Assembly: GCA_963700865.1 (NCBI GenBank)
Contig: CAVOZC010000018.1
Coordinates: forward strand, 310,001-374,000
Reading direction: 5' to 3'
Source: CAVOGJ01 sp963700865
GTDB lineage: Bacteria > Planctomycetota > Planctomycetia > Pirellulales > Pirellulaceae
Length of the DNA: 64,000 bases
The notes beneath the pieces are model-generated. The model had not been told where the DNA came from and ran no database searches. It saw only the letters and a program-made list of their open reading frames with translations. Numbering within the stretch: the stretch's first letter is position 1; the number at the start of each line of letters is the position of its first letter. Below, piece by piece: positions 44,799 through 54,602 of the stretch. Both the position numbers and the translations under genes were made by a program.

Positions 44799-47567
44799 TT
44801 GTCCTCAGATGTCCCCCCTCCCGATGGCCCTGAAGATGCCCTGCCGGGTGAGTCCTCCTCGGGCGGATTGGGCGAGGCTCGGCTGATCGAGTTGCCGATT
44901 GAAGATGAGCTGAAGGATAGTTATCTCACTTATGCGATGAGCGTCATTGTCAGCCGTGCGTTGCCGGACGTCCGGGATGGCCTCAAGCCGTCTCAGCGCC
45001 GCATCTTGATGGCGATGAACGACCTCAATCTATCGCCCGGGGCCTCCACCTCGAAATGTGCGGGCATCGTCGGCGAGACGATGAAGCGCTATCACCCGCA
45101 TGGTGACGGAGCCATTTATCCCACTCTGGTGCGGATGGCCCAGGAGTGGAATACGCGGCACACGCTCGTGCACAAACAGGGAAATTTCGGATCGATCGCC
45201 GGCCTTCCCCCTGCTGCGATGCGGTATACGGAGGCCCGCATGTCGGCCATCGCCGCGCTGATGATGGACGACATCAAGCTTGATACGGTCGATTTCGCAC
45301 CCACCTACGACGAGAAGGGGATGGAGCCGGTGGTGCTTCCGAGCAAGTTTCCCAACTTGCTCGTCAATGGATCCAGCGGCATCGCCGTGGGCATGGCGAC
45401 CTCGATCCCGCCTCACAATCTGGGCGAGATTTGCCAAGCCATAATCCGTGTGATTGAAGAACCTGACGTTTCGATCGACGAGCTCCTCGAGATCATCCAG
45501 GGTCCGGATTTCCCCACGGGAGGCGTGATCTGCGGACGGGCGGGTATCCGTCGCGGGTACCACACCGGTCGCAGTACGATCGTTGTGCGGGGCAAGGCCG
45601 CGATCGAGGAAATGAAGGGGAGCCGCAGTCGCATCGTGGTCACCGAGATTCCGTATATGCAGCAACGGGATCGGGTCGAGGAGAAGATGGCGGCCCTCGT
45701 CAATGATGGTCGCATTCCCGGCATCAGCGGTATTCGCAATGAGAGCGACCTCAAGGAGCCCGTACGGCTGGTGATCGAACTCAAGCGTGACGCCGATCCG
45801 GAAGTCGTGCTCAATCAGCTTTATCAGTTTTCACCCTTGCAGGATACATTCTCGATCATCCTGCTCGCGCTCGTGGATGGCAAACCCCGCGTCATGTCGA
45901 TCAAGGAGATGCTCGATGAGTTCATCCGGCATCGCACGATCGTCATTCGCCGCCGCACGCAATTCCTGCTGCTGCGGGCCCGCCGTCGCAAACACACGAT
46001 CGAGGGCCTGCTGCTGGCACTGGCCGACATTGATCGCATCATTGCCATCATTCGCAAGTCGAAAACGCAGCCCGAGGCGAAACAGGCACTGATGGGCGTG
46101 GAATGCCCGGCTGCGATGATGAAATCCGCACTCGGCGACGAGGGCTTCCGCATCTTTGAGCAGGAACGAGGCGTCGCGGATGTCTACACGCTGACGGCCG
46201 TTCAGGCAGATGCGATCCTTAAAATGACGCTCGGTCAGCTCGTCAATCTCGAGCAGGAACGACTGGCAAATGAACACCGCGAACTGCTGGAAGAAATCAA
46301 GGAATACGTTCGGATTCTCTCCGATGAAGCGAACATCTTGCAGATCATCAAGGACGAATCCCAGGAACTGGGTAAGAAGCATGCCGACCAGCGTCGTACC
46401 GAGATCAGTGGCGAGGAACTAGGCAATATTGACCTGGAAGACCTCATCACCGAAGAAACGATGGTGGTTTCGATCAGCCATCAGGGCTACATCAAGCGGA
46501 CACCTTCCAAGATTTATCGGGCCCAACGCCGCGGCGGCAAGGGGCTGAAAGGAGCCGCCACCGAAGAGGAGGACCCGATCGAGCATCTGTTCGTGGCCAG
46601 TACCCACGCCTATCTCCTGTTCTTCACCAATCAGGGTAAGGTCTACTGGCAGAAAGTTTATGACCTGCCGCAGTTGCGGCGAGAGAGTCGTGGTCGGGCC
46701 ATCGTGAATTTGCTAAATCTGAGCGAGGGGGAAAAGATTGCCGATTGTCGCGCCATCCGCGATTTTGATCTGCCGGGACATTTCCTCATGATGGCCACGC
46801 GGAATGGACTCATTAAGAAGACGACGCTCGACAAGTACAGCCGCCCGAAGAAGGGGGGCATTATCGCGATCAAGCTCCGCGAGGATGACGAGCTGGTCGA
46901 TGTGGTCGTGGTGGGACCCGACGATGAAGTGGTCCTTTCCACCGCCAAGGGAATGGCGATTCGCTTTAATGAAGCGGATGCCCGCCCCATGGGACGAAAT
47001 ACGAGCGGCGTCAAGGGAATCGCGATTGGCAAGGGAGATCAACTGGTCGGCATGGTCGTCGCCGATCCTTCCGCGACGCTACTCACCGTCTGCCAAAACG
47101 GTTACGGCAAGCGGACTGACTTTGGCCCCAATTCGGCAGACACGTCCGAAGAGGACGCCAGCTCCTCCGCCCGGTATCGCAGCCAGAGACGGGGAGGCAA
47201 GGGACTGCGCGATATCAAAACCACCGAACGCAACGGTCCGGTCATCGGGATTGCTCGAGTCGATGACGACGACGAAGTGCTGATGATGACCGCCCGCGGC
47301 AAGATCCAGCGGATTCGCGCCAGCGAGGTCTCCGTCATCGGCCGCAATACCCAGGGGGTTCGCATCATGAACCTGGATGAGGATGACCAACTGGCGGCCG
47401 TCGTCCGCGTCCCCAAAGAAGAAGATGACGCGGAGGAATCGGACGAGGGAGGCGGTCCCTCCTTGGACGGGATGCCGCCGGCCGCCCAGCACGATCCAGA
47501 CGGCGCCGCTGATGCGACATCTGAATCCAACGCCATGGACGCCGAGTCAGACCAGGCAGAAGAATAA
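44799..47567 (+). CDS. gyrA: DNA gyrase subunit A
   Basis: The breakage-reunion subunit of the topoisomerase that introduces negative supercoils. 922 residues. Catalytic Tyr is Y143 in AAMRYTEARM. The quinolone region reads HPHGDGAIYPTLVRMAQ, with Gly104 and Pro108 where E. coli has Ser83 and Asp87. The C-terminal beta-pinwheel has a GyrA box QRRGGKG near residue 576, which marks gyrase rather than topoisomerase IV, and a second QRRGGKG near residue 796. An acidic tail ends the protein. A TTG start is used, with GAAAGGA (44785-44791) 7 bases before it; no in-frame ATG is better placed. gyrB is not adjacent. Confidence 0.93.
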   Translation: MSSDVPPPDGPEDALPGESSSGGLGEARLIELPIEDELKDSYLTYAMSVIVSRALPDVRDGLKPSQRRILMAMNDLNLSPGASTSKCAGIVGETMKRYHPHGDGAIYPTLVRMAQEWNTRHTLVHKQGNFGSIAGLPPAAMRYTEARMSAIAALMMDDIKLDTVDFAPTYDEKGMEPVVLPSKFPNLLVNGSSGIAVGMATSIPPHNLGEICQAIIRVIEEPDVSIDELLEIIQGPDFPTGGVICGRAGIRRGYHTGRSTIVVRGKAAIEEMKGSRSRIVVTEIPYMQQRDRVEEKMAALVNDGRIPGISGIRNESDLKEPVRLVIELKRDADPEVVLNQLYQFSPLQDTFSIILLALVDGKPRVMSIKEMLDEFIRHRTIVIRRRTQFLLLRARRRKHTIEGLLLALADIDRIIAIIRKSKTQPEAKQALMGVECPAAMMKSALGDEGFRIFEQERGVADVYTLTAVQADAILKMTLGQLVNLEQERLANEHRELLEEIKEYVRILSDEANILQIIKDESQELGKKHADQRRTEISGEELGNIDLEDLITEETMVVSISHQGYIKRTPSKIYRAQRRGGKGLKGAATEEEDPIEHLFVASTHAYLLFFTNQGKVYWQKVYDLPQLRRESRGRAIVNLLNLSEGEKIADCRAIRDFDLPGHFLMMATRNGLIKKTTLDKYSRPKKGGIIAIKLREDDELVDVVVVGPDDEVVLSTAKGMAIRFNEADARPMGRNTSGVKGIAIGKGDQLVGMVVADPSATLLTVCQNGYGKRTDFGPNSADTSEEDASSSARYRSQRRGGKGLRDIKTTERNGPVIGIARVDDDDEVLMMTARGKIQRIRASEVSVIGRNTQGVRIMNLDEDDQLAAVVRVPKEEDDAEESDEGGGPSLDGMPPAAQHDPDGAADATSESNAMDAESDQAEE

Positions 47568-47634
47568 CGACTGTCCATCCAAGCAGCCTGACGGGCCACC
47601 CCGCGTGGCGGGCAATCCAAGAGCGGAGTGAACG

Positions 47635-48948
47635 ATGAAAGTTGCGGTAATTGGCACCGGCTATGTGGGCCTCGTTTCGGGTGCTTGTTTCGCCGACAGC
47701 GGGAATAATGTCACTTGCGTTGATATTGATCAGGTAAAAATCGATGCCCTGCAGAAGGGGCAGATTCCGATTTTCGAACCAGGCCTGTCGGAACTGGTGG
47801 TACAGAACGCGAAAGCCGGAAGACTGATCTTCACCACGAATACCAGCGAAGCGGTTGCCGACGCGGATGTGATCTACCTGGCTGTCGGCACGCCCCAGGC
47901 TGCGGATGGGGCGGCGGACCTCTCCGCACTCTGGAAAGTCGCCGAGGCGATCGCCCCGCACTTGCGCCCCGACGCCATCGTCGTCACCAAGAGCACCGTG
48001 CCGGTCGGTACCAATGCCCGCTTGTACGCGTTGCTGGGAGAACTCACCGGCCGCGAATGCCATGTCGCGAGCAATCCGGAATTTCTCAAGGAGGGCGCGG
48101 CCATCGAGGACTTTAGCAAGCCGGATCGCGTCGTTGTCGGCGTGCGAAGGCAGGAAGACGCGGAAGTGCTCCACAAATTGTACGAACCCTTCCTGCGGAC
48201 GGAACATCCTTTTCTGGTGATGTCTCCCGAAAGCGCGGAGTTGACAAAATATGTCGCCAACGCGCTACTGGCAACGAAAATCAGTTTTATCAACTCGATG
48301 GCTAATATTTGCGAAAAGTTTAGCGCCGACATCAACGATGTGCGGCGAGGTATTGGCCACGATAGTCGGATCGGATTCGCATTTCTCTTTCCCGGCGCCG
48401 GTTATGGCGGCAGCTGCTTCCCCAAGGACGTGCGTGCGATGATGAACACGTTCCATGAGGTGGGCCTCTCCGCGGATATCCTGCAGGCAGTCGATGCCGT
48501 GAACGAACGACAAAAGACCGTCCTGCAGGAGAAAATCGTCGCCCATTTTGGCGAGAACCTGAAAGGCAAAACGTTCGCCATCTGGGGACTGGCCTTTAAG
48601 CCGAAAACCGATGACATTCGTGAAGCCCCGTCGCTCGTGCTGATCGATAAAATCCTATCACTGGGCGGCCAAGTGGTTGCCTATGATCCTGAAGCGATGG
48701 AGAACGTCCGCGAACTCCTGGGTGACAAAATCACCTTTGCTTCCCACCCGATGGACGCCTTGAAGGGTGCCGATGCCCTGGCGATCGTTACCGAGTGGTC
48801 GCTGTTCCGCACACCGGACTTTGCGGCCATCAAGGGCCGCCTGAAACAGCCGATCATCTTCGATGGCCGCAACCTGTACGACACGGCTCACATGGCTCAA
48901 CTCGGCTTCACCTACTACTCGATCGGTCGCCCCGTCGTCAAACCGTAA
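47635..48948 (+). CDS. ugd: UDP-glucose 6-dehydrogenase
   Basis: A 437-residue NAD-dependent enzyme that oxidises UDP-glucose twice to UDP-glucuronate, a precursor of acidic polysaccharides. It shows the Rossmann motif GTGYVGLVSGACFA, KSTVPVGTN, NPEFLKEGAAIEDF, the catalytic cysteine C261 in GYGGSCFPKD, and GLAFKPKTDDIREAPS. GGAG is 6 bases before the ATG. It follows gyrA by 67 bases and may be read from the same transcript, but no functional link to gyrase is implied. Confidence 0.93.
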   Translation: MKVAVIGTGYVGLVSGACFADSGNNVTCVDIDQVKIDALQKGQIPIFEPGLSELVVQNAKAGRLIFTTNTSEAVADADVIYLAVGTPQAADGAADLSALWKVAEAIAPHLRPDAIVVTKSTVPVGTNARLYALLGELTGRECHVASNPEFLKEGAAIEDFSKPDRVVVGVRRQEDAEVLHKLYEPFLRTEHPFLVMSPESAELTKYVANALLATKISFINSMANICEKFSADINDVRRGIGHDSRIGFAFLFPGAGYGGSCFPKDVRAMMNTFHEVGLSADILQAVDAVNERQKTVLQEKIVAHFGENLKGKTFAIWGLAFKPKTDDIREAPSLVLIDKILSLGGQVVAYDPEAMENVRELLGDKITFASHPMDALKGADALAIVTEWSLFRTPDFAAIKGRLKQPIIFDGRNLYDTAHMAQLGFTYYSIGRPVVKP

Positions 48949-49063
48949 CAGCGCGGGACAGGCTTCCCGTCTGTCATTGCTGCTGTCATGAAATCTCCCA
49001 CTTGTCCCAATGACCGTTTGGCAGCCAATCCCACATCCATGGCTCGACCAGGTGGACCGCTCG

Positions 49064-49873
49064 CTACCACGACGCTCCCTCCCAGCGACTGAGTCGAAAT
49101 TCGATGTAATCCAGCATGGCAAGCTCCGGATCGCGACGATCGGTAACGAACGACTCGCGCTGGGGCAGTAAGTCATCTCGCAGTCGCTCGAATCGCTCGA
49201 CGGCCGCCTGTTTGTCGCCGCGGACGACCGCCGCCTCCGCGAACTGGAGCCGAGCCACCAGCTCTCGCGACGTGGTCGGTGAAGCGAGTGCCGTCTGGAT
49301 GACTTCGGCGAACTGGGGGGGCGGCTGGGCATCCGGCCGCGCCTGCAGTTGATGCCGAGCCAGCAGTAAGATCGACCCGACCACACAAGCCAGGATCACC
49401 CCCAGCTGGATGCCAAACCGAGACGACTTGGACGCAACATCGACTCCAGCGGCTGGAACTGAGCCGTTACGGTGGCGCGCGGAGACTGAGTTCCGCGTGG
49501 AGATCGCCGGTTCCTCCTGCGACGCAACGTCATCCCCTCCCCGATTCCTCGGTTGGCCCGTCGGCGCCGGATCCTCGCCGACGTCGAGTACGAGTTGTAT
49601 TTCGTCGCCAAGTTGCAAAATGTCCGTGTCCACCCAGGTCGCGACATCGTCGGGGGCGACCACATGGGTTCCCATGAAGACATTACAACCACTGCGATTG
49701 TAAATGCGATAATGGCCATCACGATATTCAAGCGTTAAGGCATGGGACGCGACATCCGCGGACGGTAAACACACGTCGGCGGTGGGATCGCTGCCAATCC
49801 GCACGACTCGGCTATCAAGCCAATGTGAGGAGCCGGCGGAAATCCCCGACTGGATGGTTATTTTGGCGGGCAT
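49064..49873 (-). CDS. FHA-domain membrane protein at the end of the Tad locus
   Basis: A 269-residue protein. An N-terminal forkhead-associated domain (residues about 20-95: VVRIGSDPTADVCLP, ASHALTLEYRDGHYRIYNRS, NVFMGTH) should bind phosphothreonine. A disordered linker follows, then one membrane helix (LGVILACVVGSILLLA) and a helical C-terminal region (AAVVRGDKQAAVERFERL). It begins 158 bases after the tadC gene on the same strand. Phospho-binding FHA domains here and in the TadA ATPase suggest the pilus is controlled by Ser/Thr kinases; a kinase-like gene flanks the locus at 61.1 kb, although it looks inactive. Confidence 0.8.
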   Translation of the reverse strand: MPAKITIQSGISAGSSHWLDSRVVRIGSDPTADVCLPSADVASHALTLEYRDGHYRIYNRSGCNVFMGTHVVAPDDVATWVDTDILQLGDEIQLVLDVGEDPAPTGQPRNRGGDDVASQEEPAISTRNSVSARHRNGSVPAAGVDVASKSSRFGIQLGVILACVVGSILLLARHQLQARPDAQPPPQFAEVIQTALASPTTSRELVARLQFAEAAVVRGDKQAAVERFERLRDDLLPQRESFVTDRRDPELAMLDYIEFRLSRWEGASW

Positions 49874-50031
49874 ACGGAAGATCGCTCTGCTGCGGGTGGA
49901 AATAGGGCAGTTGTCCGGGAACGGTCTGGGGCGGGCGCGTCACCGAGGCGGGCCGACGACTGTGTCGAGGAGGCCCGGTCCACCCTCGTTCTGCTTACGC
50001 GAGAATGGCTTGCTTGTTACAACCATGCGGC

Positions 50032-50947
50032 TTAACCTCCCAGAAATGTCATGACGGCGGGAAGTAGAATCGGGGCCACGATCACGAGCAAACAGGCGAT
50101 CATGGTGATCATGCCAGGAAAGACAATTTGAACTTCCGCTTCCGAGGCCGCCTTCTCACCCCATTGGGAGCGTTTCAGTCGCATCTGATTGGCTTGTTCT
50201 CGCAGAATCGAGCTGAGTGGCGTTCCCAGCTCCTCCCCCTTCACGATGGCAAACACCAGCTCGGAGATGTCATCATCGGACAATCGATCCTGGAATTCAC
50301 GCAGCGCCTGATCACGGGGTCGGCCCAACGCCATTTGTCGCAAGACTTCGCTCAACTCCCGACTTAGCGGGTGTTCGCGGTTGTCGTGTACGGCAGTCTG
50401 CAGGCTGTCGTTGAATCCGGCTCCCGCCTCCATCATGAGTGAGACCTGGTCCACCACGAACGGGAGCCGCAGGCGGATTCGTTTCAGCAGCATCTTCGAC
50501 TCACGGATCACTGATTTTTGCGCGAGAGCCGGGTAAACCAACATCACACCCACGCCCAACAGACCCGCGAACCCGATAAAACCGGTGGTAGCAAGGCCGA
50601 TGAAGATCGCCAACCCTGCCAGGCTACCTTCCACGGCCTTGATCGCGAGAAACTCGTCCGGCCGATAGGGAACCTTGCTGTGGGTCAACCTCAAGTGATG
50701 GGCCAGCCGCGTCGAGCGCAGCACCTCGGAACAGCGTGTTCCCCAGCTCATCGATCAATGGTTCAAACCAACGATAGACCGAACTGCCAGCGCGCATGAC
50801 ATCACGCCGCTGCTGTTCGAACGGGCTTTCAGGAACGGGTCGCGGGGCACGCAGAATGCGGGCGAGCCAAAGTGCCAACCCTGCCACACTCACGCCGATC
50901 AGGCTCGAACTTACCAACAGTCCAGCTTGTGCAAACATTGTGTTCAT
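50032..50947 (-). CDS. tadC: TadC-like pilus platform protein (frameshifted)
   Basis: Inner-membrane platform protein of the Flp pilus (T2SF/GspF family), about 305 residues. The first piece (50947 to about 50725) has an N-terminal helix (GLLVSSSLIGVSVAGLALWL) and SSVYRWFEPLIDELGN. The second (to 50032) has the T2SF core: LPFVVDQVSLMMEAGAGFNDSL, LREFQDRLSDDDISELV, GTPLSSILREQANQMR, and the closing helices GMITMIACLLVIVAPILLP. A shift equal to one extra base separates them near 50725. It begins 21 bases after tadB. Confidence 0.82.
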
Positions 50948-50968
50948 GATGGTCCTCGGCGCATGCGA

Positions 50969-51819
50969 TTACAATTCAATGGAAAGGATTTTGTGGCTCC
51001 ACCACACGCTGGCCACTACCAAGGCAATCACGGCCAACAGAATGAACTGCCCACTAAGCGACTGAAAGACGAGAAGCGTTCCGGTGGGATGCATCACGTA
51101 GAAACCAGCCAGAAAAACGAATGGAAAGGCTGCCAGAATCCATACGACGCGTTTACCACTAGCCGTCTCCGACTCCAACTTTCTCTCCACACGCTGGTTT
51201 TCCTGCAGGCTGCTGCCAATCCGTTCCAGCGCCTCGGTAATCTTTCCGCCTCGTTGCAAACTGACGCACAGCGCCGAGGCAAAGAGCGTAAAACTGTCCA
51301 ATTGCAAACGGTCTTTGGTACTGTTGATGGCTTCCGCCAGGCGGCGACCATGATGGTAGGCGCGCACGATACCCTGCAGTTCGCCGGCCAGGGGCTGCGG
51401 CACTTCCTGGCTGACCGTTTCCATTCCCACCGCCACGGACAAGCCGGCTCGGCAGGCATTCGCCAGGGCCGTCGTGCCGCTCACCAACTGGTCTCGCAGA
51501 AGGGCTCGTCGCCGCGCGATCATTCGCGCAGCACCCAGCGGGGTGCCAGCAACAGTAGCACCACGGCCGCAAACGCGATCGGCAGCATCTGGAACACAAG
51601 ACCCAGCATGATGAAACTGGCCAGCAACATCACACCCCACCACCTCAGGAAAATTTGTATCCGCGTTTGATCCATCTGCAGAGCTGCCAGCAGCGGCGCG
51701 AGGTCCGCGACGTAATTCCGCGCCAGGGCATCCCAGGCCCCCACCAGCGACCATCCGCACAGGCAACCGGCGATAGACCAAAGAACGGTGGTAATGAATG
51801 GAATCATGGTCAACGGCAC
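50969..51819 (-). CDS. tadB: TadB-like pilus platform protein (frameshifted)
   Basis: Second platform protein of the Flp pilus, partner of TadC. The N-terminal piece (51819 to about 51525) has two helices (ITTVLWSIAGCLCGWSLV, FAAVVLLLLAPRWVLR). The C-terminal piece (to 50969) has the T2SF core (ANACRAGLSVAVGMETVSQEVP, FASALCVSLQRGGKITEALERI) and a final helix pair. At the join the first frame ends in an ATGA that also opens the second frame, so either one base is missing or the gene is truly split into two coupled halves. Family TadB proteins are single chains, so I favour a missing base. Confidence 0.8.
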
Positions 51820-51864
51820 TTTCTGGCTGCGCAGTGGGAATCGATCACGAGCATTGGTCGAGTC

Positions 51865-53754
51865 TCACATGGAGGCTTGATGATAAAAATAATTCAGGTC
51901 CAGGTTACCCGCCTGGATCAAGTCCACCACAAACGTGGGCAGCAGTCCCGTCGGCTCGAGCGACTCTTCGAGATCGTCGAGCATGTACAAGTCACGTAGT
52001 TCCAATTGGCCCGTGTGTGGATTGACACCAGTGCATTCGCTGATCTGACTGATGACACGTCGGCCGTCGCGCAGCCGCTTCAGCTGCACGATCATGTCGA
52101 CGGCCCCTGCGATCTGTTGATGAATCGACGAGACGGGAAAATCGGCCGCCATCTGCGTCAACACTTCCAACCGCAACAAGGCATCCGCCGCGGTATTGGC
52201 GTGTATCGTCGTTAGCGATCCATCGTGACCCGTATTCATGGCCTGCAGCATATCGAGCGCCTCGGGTCCGCGGCATTCCCCCACGACGATCCGATCGGGT
52301 CGCATGCGCAGTGCATTCCGCACGAGATCGCGAATCGTATACTTCCCGGCGCCTTCCACGTTGGCCTCTTTGGTTTCCATGCGGACCACATGCTGTTTGG
52401 CCAACTGCAATTCAGCCGTATCCTCGATGGTCACGATCCGCTCCCGGTCAGGAATGAAGTCGCTCAGGCAATTCAGCAGCGTTGTCTTACCCGTCCCGGT
52501 GCCACCCGAGATGATGATGTTCCGCCGACCCAGGACCACCGCCCGCAGGAACTCAGCCACGGTTCGCGTCAGCGTTTTCTTCGTGACGAGATCATCAATC
52601 AGCAATTTGCGATAGGGAAACTTGCGAATGGTGAGTGTCGGACCGCTGACCGCAAGTGGCGGGATGACCGCGTTGACGCGACTGCCGTCAGACAATCGCG
52701 CATCGACGAGCGGTTGGGATTTATCAATGCGGCGGCTGACTTTGGCCACGATCCGCTGAATAATCGTTTCGATGACCTCATCGGAAATAAACCGCTTGCC
52801 GGAGTTTTCCACCTTGCCGTGCCGCTCGATATACACGTGGTTTCGGTCCACGACCATGATCTCCGATACGGATGGCAGGCGCAGGAGGTCCTCCAGGGGC
52901 CCATAGCCGAAGACAATGTCCTTGATCTCCTTCTTGAGATAGCGCAGCGCGAGATACTGGCGAAATTCACCGTGCAGGCGCTCGCTGACGGCTTCCCAGG
53001 AATTCCAGAATCCCCGGTCAATTGACTCAATGCGATCAGGGCCCGCGCTTACCTGGCTGATTTGCAGCACCTTTGACATGTAGTCCGCGGCCGAGGCCAG
53101 CTCCTGCTCCCGTTCCGGAACGGTTGTTACGATACGGCTCCAATGGCGATGGGACCGCAAGTCGCTCATACCGTCATTGGTACCCAACTGGCCGGATTGC
53201 GACAGCATGTGGTCCCGCAATCCGTGCCCCGCAACGTGCCCCATCAAGTCACACGGATGGTTTTTGAGCGCTGCATTGGCCAAGGAGATCTTGTCGATAT
53301 TCCGTTCCAATGCCAGCAGGTATTCGTCATTCTCACGTTGTCGCGTCGAATCAGCATCCAGGTTCATCCGCTCAAGCAGTTCCAGGTGGACTTGGCCGAT
53401 CACGATCGACATCAATTCATCACGTTCCTCCCGTTCCGATTCGCGGGTGACTTGTTCCTCGACAGGCAAGTCGAGCGTGAGACTGAAGGGAAAGAGATGG
53501 ATGGCTTGATTTGTGCGGACTTCGCATCGATCGCCATTGTAGAGTTGCTCATCGCCCAGCTTGACTCCGTTGATTCCGAGGGAGACCAGCTCCCAGACGC
53601 CTCCCCGCTGATAGAGCACGGCCGCTTCATCGGCGACGAACGGGCTATCGAGCACGATTTCATTGTGCCCGCCACGGCCGATGCGGACGCGATTTCCCGT
53701 GACTTCGACCACTCGGCGTTCCGTGTCGATCACGTTGTTGAACCAGATCTTCAT
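51865..53754 (-). CDS. tadA: TadA/CpaF pilus ATPase with N-terminal FHA domain
   Basis: A 629-residue secretion ATPase that powers Flp pilus assembly. Residues 1-95 form an FHA domain (RVRIGRGGHNEIVLDSPFV, ELVSLGINGVKLGDEQL); a helical linker follows. The CpaF core has PSVSEIMVVDRNHVYIERHG, RLSDGSRVNAVIPPLA, Walker A SGGTGTGKTTLL (near residue 415), the Asp box VTIEDTAELQL, Walker B MRPDRIVVGECRG and the His box TTIHANTAADAL. FHA-fused TadA links pilus activity to protein phosphorylation. Its neighbours are CpaB-like (43 bases upstream) and TadB (45 bases downstream). Confidence 0.93.
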   Translation of the reverse strand: MKIWFNNVIDTERRVVEVTGNRVRIGRGGHNEIVLDSPFVADEAAVLYQRGGVWELVSLGINGVKLGDEQLYNGDRCEVRTNQAIHLFPFSLTLDLPVEEQVTRESEREERDELMSIVIGQVHLELLERMNLDADSTRQRENDEYLLALERNIDKISLANAALKNHPCDLMGHVAGHGLRDHMLSQSGQLGTNDGMSDLRSHRHWSRIVTTVPEREQELASAADYMSKVLQISQVSAGPDRIESIDRGFWNSWEAVSERLHGEFRQYLALRYLKKEIKDIVFGYGPLEDLLRLPSVSEIMVVDRNHVYIERHGKVENSGKRFISDEVIETIIQRIVAKVSRRIDKSQPLVDARLSDGSRVNAVIPPLAVSGPTLTIRKFPYRKLLIDDLVTKKTLTRTVAEFLRAVVLGRRNIIISGGTGTGKTTLLNCLSDFIPDRERIVTIEDTAELQLAKQHVVRMETKEANVEGAGKYTIRDLVRNALRMRPDRIVVGECRGPEALDMLQAMNTGHDGSLTTIHANTAADALLRLEVLTQMAADFPVSSIHQQIAGAVDMIVQLKRLRDGRRVISQISECTGVNPHTGQLELRDLYMLDDLEESLEPTGLLPTFVVDLIQAGNLDLNYFYHQASM

Positions 53755-53797
53755 GCGTTGGTGGCCGTTTGCTCGAGTTTCAAAAAACTGAAAGCGA

Positions 53798-54481
53798 CTA
53801 GTATTGGGGATTTCCAGGGATCACAAAGCGAATCATGTCTCCCTCAAGGAGCACGCGCGGCACGTTGGCGATGCCCTGCAGCGATACCGTCTGGTAGACG
53901 ACGTTTTCAGGAACCGATCGCTGAACACTTCGCTCCGTTCCCTTGGTGGGCACGACCTGGACGGCCAGAATATTCAGCGGATCTTTGTCCCGGGCCTCGC
54001 CGCCACGGTCGGAACCGAGCACCTCGAGCAAGCGTTTTGTCTGGTCATCAAAATCGGCGTCCACGGCAATCGTCACGTTATTGTCACCACTTCGGGCGGC
54101 ATACTTGTCGTCGCTGCTGAATTTCTCGCCCACGCTGATCAATCGAAACGGGCCGATCACCTCCCAGCGGGATGCCTCGTTCGGTGGCTGAATGTCTCGC
54201 TGGAAAACGACGTCGCCCGCAGCGAACGAGCGCGGCGCCTTTAAGCCAAACAGGATGGAACGATGGGCGAACGGCACCAGCGACTTCTTCAGCTCCAGCG
54301 GGTTGCCAGGAACCGGAACCGCCGCCAAGTTCTCTCCCTGAATTTCCTGGCCTGCCTCCAGTGAGCCCTTCAGCGCTACAAATTCCGTCGGCCGAGTCTG
54401 CGTCGAAACCCAGGCCATGTTCAATCCGGCGGCCACCACGCCCAGGAGCAGTGCCAAGCAGAGCGATAAAATATGATTCAT
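53798..54481 (-). CDS. cpaB: CpaB/RcpC-like pilus assembly protein
   Basis: A 227-residue periplasmic protein with an N-terminal anchor (LCLALLLGVVAAGLNMAWV) and a SAF domain (EFVALKGSLEAGQEIQGENL, LVPFAHRSILFGLKAPRSFAA), the fold that in CpaB/RcpC interacts with peptidoglycan or the outer-membrane channel. The C-terminal beta region (ITVSL-like strands, DPLNILAVQVVPTK) is consistent with the family. Assignment rests on this architecture and on position just upstream of TadA. Confidence 0.75.
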   Translation of the reverse strand: MNHILSLCLALLLGVVAAGLNMAWVSTQTRPTEFVALKGSLEAGQEIQGENLAAVPVPGNPLELKKSLVPFAHRSILFGLKAPRSFAAGDVVFQRDIQPPNEASRWEVIGPFRLISVGEKFSSDDKYAARSGDNNVTIAVDADFDDQTKRLLEVLGSDRGGEARDKDPLNILAVQVVPTKGTERSVQRSVPENVVYQTVSLQGIANVPRVLLEGDMIRFVIPGNPQY

Positions 54482-54602
54482 GGAAGGACCTCAGCCATTT
54501 TCAAAAGTGCGGATGCGTAAATATCTCATTCGTTCGCTCATTGGCTGCGCTGCGGCTCGAAACAACCGAACGCGCGGCATACAACAAATTCATCAAGTCC
54601 AA

